A stretch of 64,000 nucleotides of DNA from Nymphaea colorata (Eukaryota; Streptophyta; Magnoliopsida; Nymphaeales; Nymphaeaceae), in assembly GCF_008831285.2 (NCBI RefSeq), contig NC_045142.1, forward strand, positions 5,401,501-5,465,500. The letters are read 5' to 3'. The notes beneath the pieces are model-generated. The model was not told the DNA's origin. It saw nothing but the letters and a program-made list of their open reading frames with translations, and did no database searches. Positions 55,959 through 64,000 of the stretch are shown piece after piece (position 1 is the first letter of the stretch; each line of letters starts with the position of its first letter). The translations under genes and the position numbers were made by a program.

Positions 55959-58900
55959 AGCTGGTGTGGAACATGAAATAGAAAAAGAAAATGTCAAACA
56001 TTGTATGGCCATATGAAACAGGCAAAACTAAAGTTAAATTGTTGAACATATATGTGCATGTGTGTGCTTCTAGAGAGATATCTTTCCACAAAATATGCAC
56101 GTATCTAAGTCATATATATGATACTAAAACTTTTGGATTAAGCCAAATTACTTAATAGTCTTAAACCTTAATAAGCTTCTTCGCATTCCTACCAAAATAG
56201 CCTATTGAAGAGTAACCATATAGAATATATGGATGCACACAAATAGAAAAAAGAAGGACGTTTCCCGCTGCCAAGTTACTCATAGAGATTGAGGAAAAAG
56301 GGGAATGTCATTGCCTCCACCCTTATCGCAACTGGATGTATAATCTTCTTATTATGAACCAAAATGTTGGAGATATTCTTACAAATTAGGTGTTGAATAA
56401 TTAAAAAAATTTCCTTCATGGATCCTTGCCTAAAGATAGAAATCTGGGATAGTTTAGATATGTTAAGATCCTAATTTTTCCTGATCTTTCACTATCTTAG
56501 CATGCATTTTCCTAGTTTATTTAACTCATGCGCCACCCTCTTTTCGTGAGTGCACGACTCCTCATGAACTTAGTACTATAACCTTTGATGAAACATAATT
56601 GAAAGCATTAATATTTTCCATGGCTTGATATATATACTCTTCCCTTTTGTTAAAACAAGTCAATAGACCTCCTCAGAAACATTCGACATGATCGTAGCCA
56701 TCAAATTCCGAGTTTCTCTTTGGTCCCTGCATGGTGGTGATGTTAATCAATTAATCTCTTGATTTTGCTTATGACATTCAGTGGATTGCGTGTTTCTTAT
56801 TCCTAAATGTGTAAATTTAATACTGGTGAAAGGGAAAGACTTAATTAATAGTTAACACCACACTGGACCAAGGAAAAAATCTTGAAGATGAAACATTTAT
56901 TTCCTCCACTCATCTTACTGGTGGCATCTTTCTATATTATGGAAATAAATCCATCGAGGCTGACCAACAACATCAACGGAGAGTTTCAGCAGGTCACCGT
57001 GCCATTTTCAGCAGTCCGACAATGGTGGTACAATTAATATTATTTGTGATCTCAGTGTCAAAAAAATATAGAAGATCAAATGCAGAAGCTGATGATGCCA
57101 AAAAACGTTATCAACCATTAATATATGCTTACATCAAGTTGCTCATGATACCCTCGTTTAGGAGGTTTCTCATAATGCTGCTAAAGTTCGTAGTCATAAA
57201 AAATCCATCTTTTTCGAGAAAAATTATGTGTTTTTTTAGAACAATGAAAATGATAAAAACCCCTTCTTCTTTTTTTTGAAAAAACTCAAAAATAAATTTT
57301 TTGCTTTGCATTTTATCACATTTTTTGTCGTTATTTTCACATAACTTTTGTTTTACAGTTAAAACTTAAGTTAAATTGTTTATTTTCATTTATATCATTG
57401 CTAAAACATCATTTTCTGAAGTTATTTTTTGTTTTCTTTCTTCTTTTTGTACTTTCTTAATTCTTGTGATTTTATCTTTTATAAAAAATTACCGAACTTT
57501 TTCTTGATGTTTAAAACCTGTTAACGATCTTTATGCCTATGCTAAAGATCAATACTTTGGTCATGCTCGGTCAATTAATGTGATTTTTTTTAATTTTAAT
57601 TTTGGGATGTGGTTTATTGATAGGAATTACTATTTAATATGGAGTTATTATTTAATTAACATCCAATTATGACGACCTAGGGTAGCAATTGACACTGCAT
57701 AGGAGTTTTGCCATCTTAGATATCATATTCTAATCCGAGCTCAATCTATTCCGGCCATCTATCTATGATTTGTATGTCTGCAATCAATCCTAGTTACGCA
57801 AATTATAATTAAATTGTCATAACTTTTAAGGAGTTTGATATATCCAGAATCATGGAATTTTAAAATCAAAATGTTCATTATTTAAGAAACATGATTTATT
57901 AAACAAACATGGTATTTTGTTTCTGGAATCAGGAAACTGGAACCTGGAATTTTGATTCCATTTCAGTTTAAGGAAGAACTATGTTTCTGGAATTTTCATT
58001 CTTGAATCAAAATCCCAAACCATCAATACCATTAAGTGATTTTGATGCTTGGAGTTAGAGGTGTTGCTAGGAATTTTTTATTGCAGGTGCCAAACTATAG
58101 TTTCAAACTTTTAAAAGAGGCTGATATATAATTTTTCAAATTTTTTGTATACATTAAAAGGGGCCCAAAAGAAATATAAGGCAAGAGGGGAAACATGCAA
58201 AGGAAAGCAAATGCTCAAAGGGGAACTCGAAACATCTTCACTATTGGCTTATATATGACACATAAATATGAGAATGCACATAATTTTGGCGTCTATAGTG
58301 TCATCTCTTCAAACAAATTAAGCAAGATAACAACGAGGAATCATTTATTTAAAAAAAAATTGCAGAACTCATTCAAGAGCTATACAAGTATGCAAACTTA
58401 ATTTCTCTTCAATGATGATGGGGTTTTGTTATTCACTCTTTAAAATCACCTTTGTGGGTCAAAATAACATCTTTCATGTTTGGATTGAAGTCTCCATGGT
58501 GAGTATGATCACTCCAGTCCCTTCTTATCCTTTCTACTATTCACTCTTTCACCATATTTTTTTTCTCTCTTATCACGAATTTTTCTTCTTTTAAACCCTT
58601 TTTTAGAAGCTCTTTTATATAAAGAAATAATGGTTTTTTAAAATGTTTCATATATCCCCTTTAAATTAAAGACAACTATATCTTTCAAACTATATTTGTT
58701 TAATTTACAAAAACTGTTGTTGGAACTGAAGTGCCCTACAAAATTGTTTTATAGAAATCCCCACCTTGAATGTCTGCCAAACATTTACTAACTCCTTTAC
58801 AATCATTTTAGTTTCTTAACAAGCTCGTCAATCTGCAAAAATATTTCAAATGATATGGGAAGCTGCTAACGCATTATTAAATAAAAGGGGAATTGGGGTT

Positions 58901-60939
58901 ACCTAATGTTGATAATGCTCATATTCCCTAAGAACATGTTCGTTGAGCAAAATAATCTAATTTGCGCGAGATAGTATCTTGGATATCAGCTTCCAATTCC
59001 TCAACAATTGTAGGCATCTATAGTGAAAAACATCAGTTCTCATAGAAAGAATTAAAATAAGATACTCACTTGTACATTATACATGTAAAGTAGATTAATT
59101 TCTGATTGTACACAAATATGGCCAAGTTCACCACTCTTTGTCTACTGCCAGAAACCTCAAAAACTCTTTGAGTCCTTTTTGTTTCAATCAAACTTCTCCC
59201 AGTAGTTCAGAGGAAAACATTTGAAAGATCGAGCTTTCCATGCAATCTCCAATGAATTTTTCAACCTCTTTGCCACCTACAATAAAGAAAAAGTGTTGCA
59301 TGAGAAGGAAAGTTATAATTATTAGCTGACAGCTGACTGTTCATAACAGATGAAAGCATGGAAAGTTTTGAGTGTGTGACTGTAACATATATTAATCAAG
59401 TGCCCTTTTCAAACAGTAAAGGGTCTTTGTCAATTAAGGACCCCAGAAAATGAAATAAATAAGTAAAAAATAAAAGGTATTGCTAGTGGCGTGCAGCATG
59501 CAAAAGAGGTGAATGGAGAATATTGACATTATTGATGAAGTGCTAGAAAAGCACGCAAGGGAACCCCCACTCTCAGTGGAGCTTCCTGGCAACGTCGAGA
59601 TGGAGGACATGCTCCAGCTGCTTGGTAGAAACTCATTCGTCCTAGTGATGGAACAGAAGGCATTTGGTTCAACAATGGGAAAACTCTGTCCACTGGGACT
59701 CGGGTTGGATGAGCTTTGTGTTGGTTCCAAACTTCATTACATTCCTCTTCATCCTCTGCGATTGCAAGGAAAAAGCAATATTATTGATAGTCAGATAATG
59801 AAGAAGCAGTGGGCACTCTATTAGTATCTGCAAAATTGGTTTTGGTTTTTGGATTGTTTCATAAAAAAAAGAGTTTTTGTTTTGAAAAGTGAAAGAATGG
59901 GACTCATCTGTCGGTACGAGGCCCAGCCATTCCCAGCGCTGAGAGTAACCAGGTAAAACACTAGCTTCTTTGCTTTGCACATTCCAATATTGTTCAGTAT
60001 TATCTCAAGATCACATATGCATGTGTGCTCAAGTTAATCAAAATTAAAAAAAAAAAATGATAAAGGGGGTTTAGTTTAAAATATAGTACTCTCAAGGTAG
60101 AACTATGGACTTCGGGGTTTTAATGAACTCCAAATGGTAGTAGCAACTTTTAAAAAATAAGATTGAAATGTGAAAATGTCAAATAGTTTAGAACATAAAT
60201 TGTTGGAAGAAAATCTTTAACATCATTTGAGCTTTTCCAATATCGTCATTAGAACTCAAGTGTAAAAGATAATTTGTGGTTGAAGATAGTTTTTGCATAT
60301 CAAAGTTTTCAACTTATTTTGATTTGAAAAAATATGATTGGAAAATATATTTGCAAGTTTATCATTTTGCAATATTCATAGTTCAATTCATCATAGGGGC
60401 CAATAGGGAGGCACGTTTCAATATTGCAAATATTTTGAAAATCAAAGTAGTATGTTGGTAAAGATTTGAATTAAAATGAAAAAATATTATGATTTGTAAA
60501 AAAGTTTCCCTTGAATCTTAAGGAAGTTTTAAGGTTTTGCCCTAATTTGATTAGTACTTTGTTAGTATTTGATTTCGTCTTACTTAAACTTCTTAGAGAT
60601 GTAGTTGTGCATTTCTATAATCCTTAAGTGCATCATGTATGCATGACTGCATGAACTTTATATGCTTGAAAACAGATTATTCATTCGTAGCATGACATTT
60701 ATCTAAGAGCATTCCTACCATCACATGTATCTAAAGTTTCATTCATTTAAAAGAATTTTTTACTTAGAAAACTATATTACTATGAAACTTTTCAAGAAAA
60801 AGTTTTTGAAAATATATTTAGATTGTAGGCCACTAAGTATTGTCTCAATGTTAGATACATTACTTTGGTTTTGGCCTTAATGAAGTGGATAGATTTTTAA
60901 GCCAAGGAGAATATATAAGAATTTAAAATCTAGACTTTG
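55959..60939. other. Intergenic, no gene recognised
   Basis: Nearly 5 kb of AT-rich DNA. An isolated GC-richer frame at 59513-59824 (103 codons) is unrecognised. A worn family E start (GGTGTTGCTAGGAATTTTTTA) is possible at about 58061. Confidence 0.4.
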
Positions 60940-61423
60940 TGTGAGAGAGATAGAGATAGAGAAAGATGTTTAAAAGAGGAAAGGGATATTAATAAAAGAG
61001 AGAAAGAGATATAGATCAATAAAAGATAGATATATCAATGAAAGAGAGAAAGAGATTTAAAGAGAGAGAGAGAGAGATCAATAAAAGAGAGATAGATATA
61101 TCAATGAAAGAGAGAAAGAGATTTAAAGAGAGAGAGAGAGAGAGAGATTAATAAAAGAGATAATAGATATATCAATGAACAAGAAAGAGAGATCTATTCA
61201 AGGAAAAAGAGATTAATAAAAGAAAGAGAGAGAGATTTTAAAGAGAAAAAGAGAGATTAATAAAAGAGAGACAGAGATATCAGAGAGAGGGGGAGAGAAA
61301 GAGAGTTTAATAAAAGAAAGAGAGTGATATCGATAAAAATGAGAGAAATTTAAAAGAGAGATAGAGAGATTAGTAGAGGAGAGAAGTTAAAGAGAGAAAT
61401 CAAAGAGTGAGAGGCAGAGGGAG

Positions 61424-61479
<56 letters not shown>

Positions 61480-61520
61480 GAAGAGAGAGATTTAAAAGAG
61501 AGAAAGAAAGAGAGAGAGAG
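60940..61520. repeat. Purine-rich GA complex repeat
   Basis: Nearly all purine on the plus strand apart from T and rare C: GAGAGA runs alternating with ATTTAAAGAGA, ATCAATAAAAGA and GATAGATATATCAATGAAAGA. Two longer units, about 61014-61076 and 61077-61148, share the order ATCAATAAAAGA, TATATCAATGAAAGAG, AAAGAGATTTAAAGAGAG; a third worn unit follows. The array contains a TA block at about 61423-61475. Confidence 0.9.
61423..61475. repeat. TA microsatellite
   Basis: (TA)n of about 50 bp with one CATA interruption, embedded in the GA-rich array. Confidence 0.95.
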
Positions 61521-64000
61521 AATACAAAAATTTGCTTTAGTAACAGGGTATCTTAATTTTTGGTAAAAGTTATGTTTCAATGGATAATTTTAGAAATTTT
61601 CGGACCTCATTCTTTTTATATAGGTCAAAAAGGAACTTTGGCTCGTTTTAGAGCCAAGACTAACCCTCTAAAGCCTTTGAAATCAACAAAAGAAATATAA
61701 GAATATAAAGACATAGATTTGAAATATCTTATTAAACTTATGATTTGCAAGAGAAAATATGCCCCTCCCACCGACGTTGGGTATGTGTTGGAACAAAAAA
61801 AAAAAAATTACATGCAAAATTTTTAATTTCTAAAAATCTGAGCTCCAGTACCCCTCTGCGCTGCTTGGAGTCATAATCTTAATTCTAGTGCAAAAACTAA
61901 TGATTTCAACAGTTTATCTCTGTATAAAGTTCCACTGAATTTCACACACACACAAAAGATTTCACGGCAAATAAAAGGTTTGTATCCCACTTGTGGGCAT
62001 TTGGGCAGTGTAACATCACTCTTCCAAGAGAGTCCCGAATTGAGTGCTTTTCGTGGCTGAGTAAGATATCAAGTTATATAGGATCTTGCTATCAATTTAA
62101 TCAATATTTTTTAACATTTAAAGGTACCTAAATCATTAATTAGGCGCACACACGTTTACCACATCGTGATCGGCATTTGGCGATCGACATGCCCCGGCAT
62201 TTCATCAACAGAGCCTCCTTTCTGTTGAAGCATCATTTTACTGTTCATCTTCCATCGATCCGAAACCAGGAGAACAATTAATGCAACATTAATGCATATT
62301 GGTCAACATGTATGTTGGCTCATTCTCATCTTTAAAAAATTTAAGAAACTAATAAATTTTTGTGATATAATATATTGATGCATTTCACCCCTTGCGGGCC
62401 ACTATATATATTGACCTATTTTTAAGTAGTAAAGGTTGTGCACACAGTTATGTGTGCATAGTAAAAAAGGGAGATGTTTTTGCAATAAAAAAAATAAAAA
62501 AAAAAGATATTTTTTGTAGTCATTTCTTTTTTTTTTTTTCATTTTTAGCTTACCAAAGACTTGAAGGAAATGTACTTTTATTATTAACCATACTTCAACT
62601 TTGATTTTGAAGCACACTTTTAAAGGAGGCCACATCGGCTCTTGTGGGGATAGCAAGAAGCTTATGACCCACTGCCTTGAAAAGAACCACAAGTCTCCCT
62701 TCATTTCGAATGCCTCTGGGTCCAGCTGGGCCTCTTACGCCCTCATATTGAGAAAGTCGATTGCGTATACAGTGACGCAAGATCATGGATTTGAAAAATA
62801 GTTTATTTTGTGATCAGGGTTTTCCTCCAGAACCTAAGGAACTAACTAGTCATTCTTACTTTAGCCATTTATTCGTGCATTCTGTGAAGACAAGAATCTC
62901 AAGAAGAACCTCAAAAAAGGATCATTTCTTGGGAAAATCAAAATAAGGATTTCGATTGGGCCACCGACAGAACTATAGAGCTTTATCATGCGAATCATGC
63001 CAGCATAAATCTTCACTGGCACTATTTAATTTGCATGTGGAAAGTCATACTACCAATTGCTACTTGTGTGGCAATTACTTGTGCAGAATAATGAAAGGAC
63101 GCGACGGGAAAAAGAGCGGGACACTCGATTTAATGTCCGTCGACATGTAGGCGACTGTCAGTGAGATGGACCAGCTCACCGGTAGAGAATGTAAGAGTCA
63201 ATGCTGCCAGTGAGGCATCTACAATAATTTACATTCTCTAGGATGCAAGATAAAATCCTCCTTCAATCTTTTATGATCACCTTTACATGTTTGATTGACA
63301 GTTTCGCCATTCATGCACTGGGCATTCCCAAAGGTATTTTTAGCTCATATTTTCTTGCCATTGTTAGCTGGATTCACCTTGAGATTTCCCTTTTTGTTGG
63401 TATTACAGAATAACTTGCGGATCTTGATGATGGATTGCCTTATCTCTCGTGCAAGCTGGAGCTCCACTGCCTTATCTCATGTGTCCTCCGCTTCATTCTA
63501 TTGTCGGTTGAGAGTCAAAGCTATGCTTCAACTTACGTATTGATATCCTAACATTTTTCGGTAGCAAATGCATTAGGAGTTAAAATGGCCGGCCAATTAA
63601 GCATAGATTTCTCAGTCTCTTTTTGAATAGGTAACAAATAAAGCAATGTATATTTTTGCACCTCACGCGCTAACGCAGTTTAGTGTTTTAAAACACCTTT
63701 CTTACAAGTAAAACACTTATTACTCCATAGCCAAACCCACATAGTCGACGGGAAATCACGTAACCATTTGACATAGAATGCGCACAAACATTTTTTATCT
63801 ATGGTTAAAGTATAGCAGAGACGGAGAGCCAGAGACTCACTCTTCTCTTGACATAGAGGAATGATTGTTGACTGTGGATTAAACCATGGTGTTGGGGCAT
63901 TATTTTATACTTGATTCCAAGGAACAATAGAAGATAGCTCGATACTACTGAAAATTTGCGGGCAATCCTAGAGAATAACATCACATCAGACACATCATGT
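61521..64000. other. Intergenic, no gene recognised
   Basis: AT-rich except for 62610-62790, which is more GC-rich and open on both strands but unrecognised. A 12-bp inverted repeat lies at 63183-63240. A GTATTACAG splice-acceptor-like site at about 63400 precedes an open stretch of about 45 codons (reading ADLDDGLPYLSCKLEL), which might be an exon of a gene that leaves the window; not called. Confidence 0.35.
63183..63240. repeat. Perfect 12-bp inverted repeat
   Basis: TAGAGAATGTAA at 63183-63194 and TTACATTCTCTA at 63229-63240, 34-nt loop. The stem does not extend on either side. Confidence 0.85.

Noticed and set aside
59513-59824. 103-codon open frame
   Set aside because: Somewhat gene-like composition but no family recognised and no supporting splice or promoter signals; left as unannotated.
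63183-63240. microRNA precursor
   Set aside because: The stem is only 12 bp and does not extend, too short for a plant miRNA hairpin.
1-64000. tRNA or rRNA genes
   Set aside because: No A-box/B-box cloverleaf or rRNA core sequence was noticed on either strand; a tRNAscan run would settle it.

Overview
This 64-kb window is nuclear DNA from a flowering plant. The evidence is AT-rich intergenic DNA, plant-type Ty1/copia and LINE remnants, many short terminal-inverted-repeat elements, long dinucleotide microsatellites, a plant-specific PORR-domain gene, and three half-size ABCG transporters of the plant ABCG1/2/6/16/20 type. The species cannot be fixed from the sequence. No tRNA, rRNA, CRISPR array or bacterial-type operon was seen.

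Only four intact protein-coding genes are well supported, and all are single uninterrupted reading frames. Three are intronless ABCG half-transporters: 4517-6733 on plus, 23569-25809 on minus and 39377-41551 on minus. They form a dispersed local family, with the first pair convergent and the second and third in tandem orientation, separated by 17 and 14 kb of transposon-rich DNA. Each has a TATA box, and a CT-rich leader precedes the ATG of the first two. By family knowledge they should export lipidic barrier precursors (suberin, cutin or pollen-wall type) across the plasma membrane as dimers. The fourth gene, 49109-50437 on minus, encodes a PORR-domain organelle RNA-binding protein with a likely mitochondrial presequence and an unusual acidic tail.

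The rest is mostly transposon sediment. The clearest structure is a nest at 12959-20248. There a degenerate Ty1/copia element with about 100-bp LTRs and an initiator-Met primer-binding site was split by a 3053-bp TG...CA element, probably a solo LTR, at 14429-17481. A 167-bp miniature element was also inserted into its reverse-transcriptase region at 19130-19296. A second copia fragment and a LINE fragment lie side by side on the minus strand at 46930-48190.

Several families of short non-autonomous DNA elements can be defined from their ends. Family A (TAGGGATGTCAA ends), family B (TAGGGCTGTACA ends, GAGCTCGAG-rich), family C (TAAGSCTGSGCA ends, GGGCCGGGCC-rich) and family E (CAGTGGCGGAGCCA ends) have hAT-like 8-bp target duplications in their best copies. 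Family D (GTTTGRTT ends flanked by TTA/TAA) looks Tourist-like. Other structure includes three coding-like 111-115 bp tandem repeats at 34161-34490, a 158-bp tandem duplication upstream of the third ABCG gene, and a 580-bp purine-only tract at 60940-61520.

No wholly new multi-gene system is evident. The most informative items are the nested insertion history, the miniature element families with recoverable target duplications, and divergence among the three ABCG paralogues.
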